Positions 53,380 to 63,452 of a DNA stretch of 64,000 nucleotides are shown here, piece after piece. A program made the translations under genes and the position numbers. The notes under the pieces were generated by a model that saw only the letters and a list, made by a program, of their open reading frames with translations, did not search any database and had not been told where the DNA came from. The stretch lies in the NCBI GenBank assembly GCA_003660235.1, contig QGON01000069.1, positions 124,001 through 188,000 of the forward strand, read 5' to 3'. This stretch comes from a bacterium endosymbiont of Escarpia laminata. GTDB taxonomy: Bacteria > Pseudomonadota > Gammaproteobacteria > Chromatiales > Chromatiaceae. Numbering within the stretch: the first letter of the stretch is position 1; the number at the start of each line of letters is the position of its first letter.

Positions 53380-55536
53380 TCAGTTATCCCCGGCACCTGC
53401 TTTTAAACGATTAAACACTTGCTCGGCAGCTTGCCGAACCCGCTCTTCGGCCTCTTCCCGTGAACCTTCATAAGATGGCGTGTCTAGGATTTCTGGTGTA
53501 TTGCTGACAATCTCCAGCTCCAGTGAATCTTGGACGGGGATGGGGATGGATTCTTGCAGGATTGTCTGGTCTGGCTCATTTTTGTTGATGAGTGACTGCC
53601 GGATGGGCTCTGCAGTTGAGCCGAAGATGTCGGTGAAATAGATTGCTGCTCCGATGCTGATCAAGGCAACTGTGAGCAGCGCAAGAAGCAGTGGCCAGTG
53701 GTTTTTCGGTGTTGCCTCAATCTCCTTGAATGCAACTTTGGCGACAGGAACCACTCTCTGCTGGTGACTTGCTGCGGGTGTCTCCTTTGGTTTTACTGGG
53801 GTCCAATCGATATTGCCGGATTTGAGCTGTTTGACTCTGTGTTCAGCTTCTGCCCGGGCTTTTTGCTCGTCGGCCAGTTGAGCCTCGAACTGTTCATTGG
53901 CAGTTTCAAGTAGCGTCTGTAATCGTTCCACATCTGCTCTGGCGCTGCGTGCCGCTATTTCAGCGGCTTCGGCGCGTTGTCGGAAGGTATCGTTATCCCC
54001 CTTCAACTGAGAGTTTTCTTCCTCAATGTACTGTTGAACCTCCTGTTCTGCCTGTAGCCTCGTGGAAGAGGCTTTTGAGAGCTGGGTATTGGTCAATTCT
54101 GCTGCTTTTGCCCGGTTGCGCATGGCTTGATATTCGGCCTGTAGGGTCTGTAGCTCCTCCTCCAGTTTCCGGCGCACCGATACTGACCTGGCCAATTTAT
54201 CCTGGGACCGTTCCGCAGCTTCTGCCCGCATGCGCAGAATTTCAACTTCTGTACGCAGATTTTCCACTTCCTCTTCCAACTGCCCCCGAGTCTCACTGTT
54301 CGAGTCGAGGAGATCGCTTGTGTCTGGGGGGAAGAGGATGGATGCATTTAGATAAGATCCAGAAACTGGATCAGCCGGTTCAGCACTGTGGCTGTCCGGG
54401 GTTTCTCCTGGTAAAACAGGTACGCTGTTTAGTGGCGATGAATCCTTCTTGATTATACGGTCACCACCAGCAGTGAGAGCATTAGTCAGGCGTCTCTGAG
54501 CAATGAGTAGCAGGTCTCTGACCAGAATCCCGGGTTTTATGTCAGGTGCTGCAATACCCAGACTGGCGGTTATCTTATCTCCATTGGGGAGTGCAAGTTT
54601 CTTGATGCCGTTGAGAACACGTTTACCTTGGTATTTTGCGCGAATGTCATTAGTCGCGGGTAGCAGCAGAGCAAACTTACCTTCACCGAAATAGGCTGCA
54701 GTATCTTCTGTGCGCGCCTGTTTCTTCACTAGCTGGGCTGTTGCATTGAGGATTCTGTTAGTCACAGCATTGCTGTTTTGCGCAGCTATTTTTTCGAATT
54801 GATCAATCTCAAGCAGAGCCAGTGCCAGTTCGTTTTTGTGTCGCAGGGCAAATGCGAGATCTTTTCTTGCTCGCTGGGTGAAATAGTGCAGATTGGCAAG
54901 GCCTGTGATCGGATCGATGATCGACTCATGCTGAATCCTTGCGGCGGCATCGAGCATCTTCTGGTGATTGTTGGCGCAGGCCTTGGCGCGTGCAGTGATT
55001 TCGATTGGCTGGAACGGTTTAATGATAAGATCGGTTGCACCGCATTTCAGTGCATTGGAGCGGATCTTCTCGTTGTCCTCGTTGCCGGTGATCACCACGA
55101 AGGGTATCTCCCGGATATTGGGGTTTGTTGATTGACGGATTCTGTCGAGCAGGCCGAAGCCATTGAGGTTGGGCATCGACAGATCGGAAAATACGACGTG
55201 TACCAGCGGAGCTTCAGTGAGCTTTTTCCAGGCTTCTTCGCCGTCTTTCGTCTCGATTACAGTGAAATCATTTCTGAGAATCTTTTGCAGAGATGCCCGC
55301 ACCACCCGGGAATCATCTGCAATCAGAATGACAGGTTTTTCATGGACTTCCTGCGAAGCGGGTGTTTCGAATAATTCTGCGCTCACTGTCTGCATTTGAT
55401 ATTGCTTGTAGTTGCCGGAATCAAACCATAGCTCCGGATCAATATTGATTATCGGCATAAATCCTGTTTTCTTGAAGTGATGGAAAGCCGACTGCTTCAC
55501 ATTTTTGCCCGTCTGCCTTGGGTAATGGTCAGACAT
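53380..55536 (-). CDS. Receiver plus degenerate GGDEF protein with coiled coil and membrane anchor
   Basis: A 718-residue hybrid. Residues 68-185 are a CheY-like receiver (ILIADDSRV; phospho-acceptor Asp in FSDLSMPN; Lys in IKPFQP). Residues 205-365 have a GGDEF fold starting DPITGLANL, but the active-site position reads YFGEGKF instead of GGDEF, so cyclase activity is unlikely. A coiled coil (about 415-580) leads to one membrane helix (LLLALLTVALISIGAAIYF, about 612-637) and a 75-residue C-terminal tail. The start at 55536 is the longest; an ATG 26 codons downstream is possible. Confidence 0.85.
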   Translation of the reverse strand: MSDHYPRQTGKNVKQSAFHHFKKTGFMPIINIDPELWFDSGNYKQYQMQTVSAELFETPASQEVHEKPVILIADDSRVVRASLQKILRNDFTVIETKDGEEAWKKLTEAPLVHVVFSDLSMPNLNGFGLLDRIRQSTNPNIREIPFVVITGNEDNEKIRSNALKCGATDLIIKPFQPIEITARAKACANNHQKMLDAAARIQHESIIDPITGLANLHYFTQRARKDLAFALRHKNELALALLEIDQFEKIAAQNSNAVTNRILNATAQLVKKQARTEDTAAYFGEGKFALLLPATNDIRAKYQGKRVLNGIKKLALPNGDKITASLGIAAPDIKPGILVRDLLLIAQRRLTNALTAGGDRIIKKDSSPLNSVPVLPGETPDSHSAEPADPVSGSYLNASILFPPDTSDLLDSNSETRGQLEEEVENLRTEVEILRMRAEAAERSQDKLARSVSVRRKLEEELQTLQAEYQAMRNRAKAAELTNTQLSKASSTRLQAEQEVQQYIEEENSQLKGDNDTFRQRAEAAEIAARSARADVERLQTLLETANEQFEAQLADEQKARAEAEHRVKQLKSGNIDWTPVKPKETPAASHQQRVVPVAKVAFKEIEATPKNHWPLLLALLTVALISIGAAIYFTDIFGSTAEPIRQSLINKNEPDQTILQESIPIPVQDSLELEIVSNTPEILDTPSYEGSREEAEERVRQAAEQVFNRLKAGAGDN

Positions 55537-55699
55537 GTGAGGTCTATGCTAGAGTCGCGCATTCTCTGGATCAGGAGTGTCGGGAGAAGCGGCCAGCCGC
55601 TTCATTGCCGATGTTCCATCCAGATGGGCTAAATGAATAATTTTCGCGGTTGAAGATCAAGTGGCCTCTCGTATGGGCTACCACTGATGAGGAGTAGAA

Positions 55700-57625
55700 A
55701 TGCCTGTTATTACCCTGCCTGATGGTTCCCAGCGTGAATTCGACCAACCGGTCAGCATTCATGATGTTGCGGCCGATATAGGTCCCGGTCTGGCCAAGGC
55801 GGCTCTTGCCGGTCGTGTTGACGGTGAACTGGTGGATACCTCTTGTATACTGGATGGAGATTGCGAACTGGCTATCGTCACCAGTCGCGATGAGGACGCG
55901 CTGGAACTCATGCGTCACGATGCAGCTCATATCATGGCCCAGTCGGTGCAAGAGCTGTTTCCCGGTACTCAGGTAACCATCGGCCCTGCTATTGAGGATG
56001 GCTTTTACTACGATTTCGCCCGCGAAGAGCCTTTTGCTCCAGAGGATCTGGAAAAAATCGAGCAGCGTATGCGGGAGATCGTCAAGCGTGATCTGCCTCT
56101 GGAGCGGGAGGTATGGGATCGTGACGAGGCGGTCAAAAAGTTCGCTGAAATGGGTGAGGAGTACAAGGTCGAGATCATTCAGGACATCATCCCTGAAGGG
56201 GAAGAGGTCACCATCTATCGCCAGGGTGACTGGTTTGATGTCTGCCGTGGCCCCCATCTGCCCAGTACCGGCAAGCTGGGCAAGGGCTTCAAGTTGATGA
56301 AGCTGGCCGGCGCATACTGGCGTGGCAACTCCGACAACGCGATGCTGCAGCGCATTTACGGCACCGCCTGGCGTGACAAAAAGGAGTTAAAGGCCTACCT
56401 GCACCGGCTCGAAGAGGCGGAGAAGCGCGACCACCGCAAGATAGGCAAGGCTCAGGATCTGTTCCATACCCAGGAAGAGGCGCCGGGTATGGTCTTCTGG
56501 CACGACAAGGGTTGGAGTATCTACCTTGTTGTCGAACAGTACGTGCGTGAAAAACTGCGGGATCACGGCTATCAGGAGGTGCGTACGCCACAGATCATCG
56601 ATCGCAGCCTGTGGGAGAAATCCGGTCACTGGGACAAGTTTGGTGACATGATCTTCACCACTCATTCAGAGAATCGGGATTATGCTATCAAGCCGATGAA
56701 CTGTCCTGCCCACATCCAGATCTACAACCACGGGCTGAAGAGTTACCGTGATCTGCCGTTGCGTCTGGCGGAGTTTGGCTCCTGCCACCGCAACGAACCG
56801 TCCGGCACCCTGCATGGTCTGATGCGGGTCCGAAACTTCGTGCAGGACGATGCCCATATCTTTTGCACCGAGGATCAGGTTCTCTCCGAGGTCTCCGCAT
56901 TCATCGATCTGCTGTTTGAAGTCTATCGTGATTTCGGCTTTGAAGAGATCCTGGTCAAGCTTTCAACACGACCTGAAAAACGTGTGGGAGCAGACGCTAT
57001 ATGGGATAAGGCCGAGAAATCACTTGAAGACGCGCTCAACCATAAGGATCTGGAATGGGAGCTGCAACCGGGGGAGGGCGCATTCTATGGCCCGAAGATC
57101 GAATTCTCCCTGCGGGACTGCCTCAATCGGGTCTGGCAGTTGGGCACCATCCAGCTCGATTTCTCCATGCCCGAGCGTCTTGGCGCTCACTATATCGCCG
57201 AGGACAACAGCAAACAGGTGCCGGTGATGCTGCATCGGGCGATACTCGGTTCCCTGGAGCGTTTCATCGGTATTCTTATCGAACACTATGCCGGCGCCAT
57301 GCCGGTTTGGCTCTCACCGGTGCAGTCCGTGGTTATGAATATCACCGATCGACAGGCCGAATATGCCGAATATTGCGTCAAACGCCTGCGAGATAACGGT
57401 TTTCGGGTCGAATCGGACTTGAGAAACGAGAAGATTGGCTATAAAATCCGCGAGCACACGTTAATGCGGGTGCCCTATCTGTTGGTCGTTGGCGACCGGG
57501 AAATGGAGCAGGGCACAGTGGCAGTTCGAACGCGCACGGGCGAGGACCTCGGCAGCTTGCCGGTGGATGAGTTCATAAAGCGTCTGAATGAAGATGTCAC
57601 AAAGCGTGTGAACAAAGTGGCGTAA
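55700..57625 (+). CDS. thrS: Threonyl-tRNA synthetase
   Basis: A 641-residue class II synthetase. TGS domain (1-62), editing domain with [10 protein letters not shown] (around 74), class II motifs 1-3 in the catalytic core with [19 protein letters not shown] and a late [11 protein letters not shown], then the anticodon-binding domain beginning at MPVWLSPVQ. It charges tRNA-Thr (EC 6.1.1.3). A GAGGAGTAG sequence precedes ATG 55700. First gene of the translation cluster. Confidence 0.97.
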   Translation: MPVITLPDGSQREFDQPVSIHDVAADIGPGLAKAALAGRVDGELVDTSCILDGDCELAIVTSRDEDALELMRHDAAHIMAQSVQELFPGTQVTIGPAIEDGFYYDFAREEPFAPEDLEKIEQRMREIVKRDLPLEREVWDRDEAVKKFAEMGEEYKVEIIQDIIPEGEEVTIYRQGDWFDVCRGPHLPSTGKLGKGFKLMKLAGAYWRGNSDNAMLQRIYGTAWRDKKELKAYLHRLEEAEKRDHRKIGKAQDLFHTQEEAPGMVFWHDKGWSIYLVVEQYVREKLRDHGYQEVRTPQIIDRSLWEKSGHWDKFGDMIFTTHSENRDYAIKPMNCPAHIQIYNHGLKSYRDLPLRLAEFGSCHRNEPSGTLHGLMRVRNFVQDDAHIFCTEDQVLSEVSAFIDLLFEVYRDFGFEEILVKLSTRPEKRVGADAIWDKAEKSLEDALNHKDLEWELQPGEGAFYGPKIEFSLRDCLNRVWQLGTIQLDFSMPERLGAHYIAEDNSKQVPVMLHRAILGSLERFIGILIEHYAGAMPVWLSPVQSVVMNITDRQAEYAEYCVKRLRDNGFRVESDLRNEKIGYKIREHTLMRVPYLLVVGDREMEQGTVAVRTRTGEDLGSLPVDEFIKRLNEDVTKRVNKVA

Positions 57626-57626
57626 G

Positions 57627-57648
57627 GCACCGGAATATCGGTGCTTTT
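57627..57648 (+). terminator. Hairpin with T run between thrS and infC
   Basis: GCACCG and CGGTGC enclose GAATAT and are followed by TTTT. A short stem, so probably a partial terminator or attenuator that sets the thrS to infC ratio. Confidence 0.5.
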
Positions 57649-57686
57649 CTACTTATCGGGATTGAAGTTCTTCGGAGGAAACTGTT

Positions 57687-58205
57687 ATCGCTGCACCTAA
57701 AAAGCATCGCCTGAATGACCAGATTACTGACTCGCAAGTCAGACTTGTGGGCGCTGAAGGCGAACAATTGGGTATCGTTTCGTTGGATGAGGCCAAAACG
57801 GTCGCCAGCGGGGCTAGTTTGGATTTGGTGGAAATTGTACCTAACGCGGAGCCGCCGGTTTGCCGTGTCATGGATTACGGTAAGTTTATCTTCGATGCAA
57901 AGAAGCAGAAACAAGCCGCCAAGAAGAAGCAGAAGCAGGTTCAGGTCAAAGAGATCAAATTTCGGCCAGGGACGGGAATAGGGGATTATCAGGTAAAACT
58001 ACGCAACCTGATACGTTTCCTGAAAGATGGGGACAAGACCAAGGTGACCATGCGGTTCCGTGGTCGTGAGCACGCGCATCGCGAGCTGGGACTGGAACTC
58101 CTGGAGCGGGTGGAAGCCGATCTGGCCGAATATGGTCAGGTGGAGCAGAAACCTGCGATGGAAGGCCGCCAGATGGTGATGGTGCTGGGTCCCAAGAAAA
58201 AGTAA
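57687..58205 (+). CDS. infC: Translation initiation factor IF-3, ATC start
   Basis: A 172-residue IF-3: N domain ([13 protein letters not shown]), basic linker ([19 protein letters not shown]) and C domain ([26 protein letters not shown]). No ATG, GTG or TTG exists between the in-frame TGA at 57663 and residue 20, and the family N terminus requires starting near ATC 57687. GGAGG (57674-57678) lies eight bases before it. A rare AUN start is the known basis of IF-3 autoregulation in E. coli. It binds the 30S subunit. Confidence 0.95.
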   Translation: MAAPKKHRLNDQITDSQVRLVGAEGEQLGIVSLDEAKTVASGASLDLVEIVPNAEPPVCRVMDYGKFIFDAKKQKQAAKKKQKQVQVKEIKFRPGTGIGDYQVKLRNLIRFLKDGDKTKVTMRFRGREHAHRELGLELLERVEADLAEYGQVEQKPAMEGRQMVMVLGPKKK

Positions 58206-58250
58206 TCCAAAACGCCATGTGGCGTTACAAATCGCGGAGTTTAGAAAGCA

Positions 58251-58448
58251 ATGCCTAAGATAAAGACCAATCGTGGTGCGGCCAAACGGTTCAAACGCAC
58301 CTCATCCGGTTCGTTCAAACGAAACGCGTCTCATCGCCGTCATATCCTGACGAAGAAGAGCACCAAGCGGAAGCGTCACTTGCGCTCTCCAGCAACCTTG
58401 GCCAAGGCTGACGTAGCAGTAGCACGTCGCATGATGCCATACGCCTAA
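58251..58448 (+). CDS. rpmI: 50S ribosomal protein L35
   Basis: A 65-residue strongly basic protein with [15 protein letters not shown] at its start and [19 protein letters not shown]. Normal length. It lies between infC and rplT as in E. coli, where L20 represses translation of both ribosomal protein genes; a similar feedback is likely. Confidence 0.97.
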   Translation: MPKIKTNRGAAKRFKRTSSGSFKRNASHRRHILTKKSTKRKRHLRSPATLAKADVAVARRMMPYA

Positions 58449-58471
58449 TTACAACGAATCGGATTTGAACA

Positions 58472-58831
58472 ATGCCAAGAGTTAAACGTGGTGTACAAGC
58501 ACACGCCCGCCATAAGAAGGTGCTTGAAGAAGCCAAGGGTTATTATGGAGCCCGTCGCAAAATTTACCGTGTTGCCAAGCAGGCCGTCATCAAGGCCGGT
58601 CAGTATGCTTATCGCGACCGCCGCCAGAAGAAACGTCAGTTTCGTGCCCTGTGGATCGTCCGTATCAACGCCGGTGCGCGTGACAACGGTCTTTCCTACA
58701 GCCGTATGATCAATGGTCTGAACATCGCCGAGATCGAGATCGATCGCAAGATGCTGGCCGATCTGGCCATACACGACAAGCCGGCTTTTGCCGCGCTGGC
58801 AGAAAAGGCCAAGGCCGCTCTCTCCAGCTAA
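58472..58831 (+). CDS. rplT: 50S ribosomal protein L20
   Basis: A 119-residue protein. [18 protein letters not shown] begins a long basic N-terminal helix; [18 protein letters not shown] is the globular signature. It is an early assembly protein of the large subunit and usually the translational regulator of this operon. 23 bases separate it from rpmI. A terminator follows. Confidence 0.97.
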   Translation: MPRVKRGVQAHARHKKVLEEAKGYYGARRKIYRVAKQAVIKAGQYAYRDRRQKKRQFRALWIVRINAGARDNGLSYSRMINGLNIAEIEIDRKMLADLAIHDKPAFAALAEKAKAALSS

Positions 58832-58881
58832 ACGCTTGTCGTCGTGCATCGCCTCAGCGGTGGACGAAATGACTCGAAAAG

Positions 58882-58911
58882 GGGGAAGGCCTGAAGGCCT
58901 TTCCCTTTTTT
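58882..58911 (+). terminator. Terminator or attenuator after rplT
   Basis: GGGGAAGGCC and GGCCTTTCCC around TGAA, then TTTTTT. It separates rplT from pheS, so pheST is likely expressed by read-through or its own promoter. I see no Phe-rich leader peptide. Confidence 0.85.
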
Positions 58912-58952
58912 ATTGGTGATGTGTGTATCGATTCGGATCGCATTTTGCGTAA

Positions 58953-60008
<1,056 letters not shown>

Positions 60009-60016
60009 CAAATTGA

Positions 60017-60107
60017 AACCGCGAAGATCGCACAGGAAAAGCACTTTATTTCGGGACCCCTGGATTGTGCAGGGTGAAACTTAGCCCTCTTTGCGCCCTT
60101 CGCGGTT
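60017..60107. repeat. MITE-like inverted repeat between pheS and pheT
   Basis: Perfect 10-base ends AACCGCGAAG and CTTCGCGGTT enclose about 71 bases. The motif family resembles the CGCGAAG-rich palindromic elements seen in many proteobacterial genomes. It encodes nothing and does not contain an obvious terminator. Confidence 0.65.
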
Positions 60108-60129
60108 AAATCAAAAATTAGGAACAACA

Positions 60130-62508
60130 ATGAAATTCAGTGAAGCCTGGCTGCGTGAGTGGGCCAACCCGGAAGTTTCAACGGATGAACTGTCTGATCA
60201 GCTCAGCATGGCGGGTCTCGAAGTGGACTCTGTCGAGCCTGCAGCGCCGGCATTCAGTGGTGTCGTAGTAGGCGAGGTGCTCTCCATCGAGGCCCATCCA
60301 GATGCACAGAAGCTGCGCATCTGTTCCGTGAATGTGGCAGGTGATGAGCCGTTGCAGATTATCTGTGGGGCGGCCAATGTCGCCCAGGGTATGCGTGTGC
60401 CGACCGCTGTAGTGGGTGCCAGACTGCCGGGTGATTTCAAGATAAAGAAGGCTAAGTTGCGCGGCGTGCAGTCGCTGGGCATGATCTGCTCTGCCAGTGA
60501 GCTGGGCTTGGCCGATTCCTCCGACGGCATCATGCCGCTGCCGCTGGACGCGCCGGTGGGTGAGGATTTTCGGGTTTTTCTCGGGTTGGAAGATCATGTG
60601 ATAGACGTAGATCTGACCCCGGATCGTGGCGACTGCCTGAGCTTGCTTGGGATTGCACGGGATGTGGGGGTTATCAATCGCTGTCCTGTGACACCACCGG
60701 AGATGCCTGCCATCGCAGCATCCATTGAAGATCGCTTTGACGTGGATGTCTCTGCACCTGAGGCTTGCCCGCGATATATCTGTAGAATAATCAAAGGGAT
60801 AAAATCTAAATCTGAGACTCCACTTTGGATGCTGGAGCGGTTGCGTCGGGGTGGCATTCGCAGCCTAAGTCCGGTGGTCGATGTCACCAACTATGTTCTG
60901 CTGGAGCTGGGGCAGCCGATGCACGCCTTCGACCTGAACCGGCTAAGTGCACCGATCCAGGTGCGTTTGGCGAATCCGGGTGAAAAATTGACCCTGCTGG
61001 GTGCGCAGGAGATCGAACTCAAGTCCGATACGCTGGTGATCGCCGATGGGTCGCGTCCCCTGGCGCTGGCGGGCATCATGGGCGGTGAGGGTTCGGGGGT
61101 TACCGATGCTACCATCGATATCCTGCTTGAGAGCGCCTTCTTTACGCCCACCGCCATTTCAGGCAAGGCGCGTGCATATGGTCTGCATACTGATTCGTCT
61201 CACCGGTTTGAACGTGGGGTCGACCCTGAGTTGCAGATAAAAGCGGTGGAACGCGCCACTGCACTGCTGATGGAGATCGTCGGTGGTCTGCCGGGACCGA
61301 TTGTTGAGGTCGCCAGTCCTGACAAAATCGAGGTGCGTCCCAAGATCTTGCTGCGCCACCTGCGGGTCAATAAAATCCTTGGTGTCGATGTCTCAGCGGA
61401 GGAGATTGTCGATATTCTCATCCGCCTGGAGATGCAGGTGGAAGTGGTTGATGGTGGCTGGCGGGTGAAAGCACCGAGCTGCCGCTTTGATATCTCTATC
61501 GAGGAGGATCTGATCGAGGAGATTGGTCGAATCTACGGTTACGCCAGGATTCCCACCAATCGCGGTATGTCCGGCATGGATATGCGTGGCAAACAGGAGA
61601 CCGCCTACGATCTCAACCGGGCCAAGCATCTACTGGTGGCAAGGGATTTTCAGGAGGTCGTTACCTATACCTTTATCAGTCCTGAGTTACAGAAGTCTGT
61701 CGATCCGGATCTGTCCGGGGTTAAACTTGCAAATCCCATCTCGGCCGATATGTCGGTGATGCGCACCAGCCTCTGGCCGGGTCTGCTGCAGACCGCCCAA
61801 TACAACCAATCCCGCCAGCAAGACAGGATACGGATCTTTGAATCCGGCCTGCGCTTCCGTCGTGAAGGGGAAAAGATCGCTCAGGATCCCATGCTGGCAG
61901 GCCTGATTACCGGCAAGCGGATTGCTGAACAGTGGGGCGCGCAGGCGGCTCCAGTGGATTTTTTCGATCTCAAGGCGGATTTGGCAGCGGTACTTGCACT
62001 GACCGGTGATGCCGATGGTTTTGTATTCAAGCCGGCGGAGCACCTAGCGTTGCATCCGGGTCAGACGGCAACCATCGAGTACCATGGGCAGCCGGTAGGC
62101 TGGATTGGCATGTTGCACCCCGAGCTGGAGAAAAAACTCGATCTCTCAGGTGCCACCTACCTCTTTGAAATATTATTGGAGAGTGTCGAAAAGGGTCTTC
62201 TGCCGGCATTTGAGCCGCTCTCCAAGTTTCCCTCCATCCGCCGGGATATCGCGCTGGTGGTGGACGAATCGGTGACATTTGAAGCAGTACGCGCCTGCGT
62301 TCGTGAGGCGGCCCCCGAGATTGTTAAAGACATTCGTCTTTTTGATGTCTATACTGGGGATAACATAGATTCGGGTCGAAAAAGCCTCGCATTGGGATTG
62401 ATTTTACAGGAAAAATCTCACACGCTTATTGACGAAGAAGTTGAAGGTGTGGTCGACACTGTGTTAAAAAGATTGTCTAAAGAATTCGGTGCGAAGTTGA
62501 GAGAATAG
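60130..62508 (+). CDS. pheT: Phenylalanyl-tRNA synthetase beta subunit
   Basis: A 792-residue protein. N-terminal OB fold (EAHPDAQKLRICSVNV), then B3/B4 editing domains, B5, catalytic-like core and a C-terminal FDX anticodon-binding domain (FPSIRRDIALVVDE). I chose ATG 60130, which begins MKFSEAWLREW, over an ATG 39 bases upstream that lies in the repeat's flank. Four bases separate its stop from ihfA. Confidence 0.96.
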   Translation: MKFSEAWLREWANPEVSTDELSDQLSMAGLEVDSVEPAAPAFSGVVVGEVLSIEAHPDAQKLRICSVNVAGDEPLQIICGAANVAQGMRVPTAVVGARLPGDFKIKKAKLRGVQSLGMICSASELGLADSSDGIMPLPLDAPVGEDFRVFLGLEDHVIDVDLTPDRGDCLSLLGIARDVGVINRCPVTPPEMPAIAASIEDRFDVDVSAPEACPRYICRIIKGIKSKSETPLWMLERLRRGGIRSLSPVVDVTNYVLLELGQPMHAFDLNRLSAPIQVRLANPGEKLTLLGAQEIELKSDTLVIADGSRPLALAGIMGGEGSGVTDATIDILLESAFFTPTAISGKARAYGLHTDSSHRFERGVDPELQIKAVERATALLMEIVGGLPGPIVEVASPDKIEVRPKILLRHLRVNKILGVDVSAEEIVDILIRLEMQVEVVDGGWRVKAPSCRFDISIEEDLIEEIGRIYGYARIPTNRGMSGMDMRGKQETAYDLNRAKHLLVARDFQEVVTYTFISPELQKSVDPDLSGVKLANPISADMSVMRTSLWPGLLQTAQYNQSRQQDRIRIFESGLRFRREGEKIAQDPMLAGLITGKRIAEQWGAQAAPVDFFDLKADLAAVLALTGDADGFVFKPAEHLALHPGQTATIEYHGQPVGWIGMLHPELEKKLDLSGATYLFEILLESVEKGLLPAFEPLSKFPSIRRDIALVVDESVTFEAVRACVREAAPEIVKDIRLFDVYTGDNIDSGRKSLALGLILQEKSHTLIDEEVEGVVDTVLKRLSKEFGAKLRE

Positions 62509-62511
62509 GAT

Positions 62512-62817
62512 ATGTCACTGACCAAAGCGGACATGGCAGAGAGATTGTTCGAGGAACTCGGACTCAATAAACGCGAAGCCAAAGAGATGGTGGAGATGTT
62601 TTTTGAGGAGATTCGCCATGCCCTGGAAGAGGGCAGCCAGGTGAAGATCTCCGGGTTTGGTAATTTTGACCTGCGTGAAAAGAAACAGCGGCCTGGGCGT
62701 AACCCCAAGACCGGCGAAGAGATCCCGATCTCAGCCCGGCGGGTAGTTACATTCAGGCCCGGACAAAAACTCAAAGCACGGGTAGAAGCCTATGCTGGAT
62801 CCCAGCAGCAGCAATAA
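62512..62817 (+). CDS. ihfA: Integration host factor alpha subunit
   Basis: A 101-residue HU-family protein: [18 protein letters not shown], then the DNA-intercalating arm [20 protein letters not shown] with its Pro. IhfA follows pheT in gammaproteobacteria. It bends DNA as an IhfA-IhfB heterodimer. Its end overlaps the MerR-like gene by 26 bases. Confidence 0.96.
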   Translation: MSLTKADMAERLFEELGLNKREAKEMVEMFFEEIRHALEEGSQVKISGFGNFDLREKKQRPGRNPKTGEEIPISARRVVTFRPGQKLKARVEAYAGSQQQQ

Positions 62818-63151
62818 CCAACTGCCCTCGATTCCGGGCAAACGCTATTTCACCATTGGCGAGGTCAGCGATCTCTGCCAGGTGAAACCCCATGTGCTTC
62901 GCTACTGGGAGCAGGAATTCCCCCAGCTCAAGCCGGTGAAGCGGCGTGGTAACCGGCGTTATTATCAGCGTCACGACGTGCTCATGATCCGTCAGATTCG
63001 CAGCCTGCTCTATGAACAGGGATTCACCATCGGCGGTGCCCGCCAGCAGCTCTCCGGTGATACAGCCAAGGACGATCAGAACCAGAGTCATCAGATTGTG
63101 AAACAGCTGCGTGTCGAACTTGAGGGCCTGCTGCAGATACTAAAAAGATAG
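62792..63151 (+). CDS. MerR-family regulator downstream of ihfA
   Basis: A 119-residue protein. Helix-turn-helix in [25 protein letters not shown], wing [13 protein letters not shown], then a short dimerisation helix. It has no Cys cluster for metal or redox sensing and no C-terminal effector domain, as is usual for the gammaproteobacterial homologue beside ihfA. Its target is unknown. The 26-base overlap with ihfA implies coupled translation. Confidence 0.93.
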   Translation: MLDPSSSNNQLPSIPGKRYFTIGEVSDLCQVKPHVLRYWEQEFPQLKPVKRRGNRRYYQRHDVLMIRQIRSLLYEQGFTIGGARQQLSGDTAKDDQNQSHQIVKQLRVELEGLLQILKR

Positions 63152-63163
63152 CCCCGGTATGGA

Positions 63164-63192
63164 TTGACAATGCAGGGTTAACTGCCTAGTAT
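63164..63192 (+). promoter_or_regulatory. Promoter of tRNA-Pro
   Basis: TTGACA (63164-63169), a 17-base spacer and TAGTAT (63187-63192), 12 bases before the tRNA gene. Confidence 0.8.
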
Positions 63193-63204
63193 TCTCCCTC
63201 CTTT

Positions 63205-63281
63205 CCGGGCGTAGCGCAGCTTGGTAGCGCACCACAATGGGGTTGTGGGGGTCGGATGTTCGAATCATCTCGCCCGGACCA
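63205..63281 (+). tRNA. tRNA-Pro (GGG)
   Basis: A 77-base cloverleaf with encoded CCA. CCGGGCG pairs with CGCCCGG; the anticodon arm CCACA-ATGGGGT-TGTGG presents GGG; the T arm contains GTTCGAATC. It decodes CCC and CCU. Confidence 0.95.
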
Positions 63282-63290
63282 ATCAGGAAG

Positions 63291-63323
63291 AAGCCGAAGT
63301 GAATTACCACTTCGGCTTTTTTA
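63291..63323 (+). terminator. Terminator of tRNA-Pro
   Basis: AAGCCGAAGTG and CACTTCGGCTT pair around AATTAC and run into TTTT, 10 bases after the tRNA. Confidence 0.9.
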
Positions 63324-63452
63324 ATGCCTCGAATTCTTCACTAAACCCTGTATGGGTATATTCTGCTCTGCATGAATATTTGAAAATGCGTGGAAATGCG
63401 AATTGATATTATTCGAGATACGCTATTGTTGTGTGCGGTAATCAATATCGGA

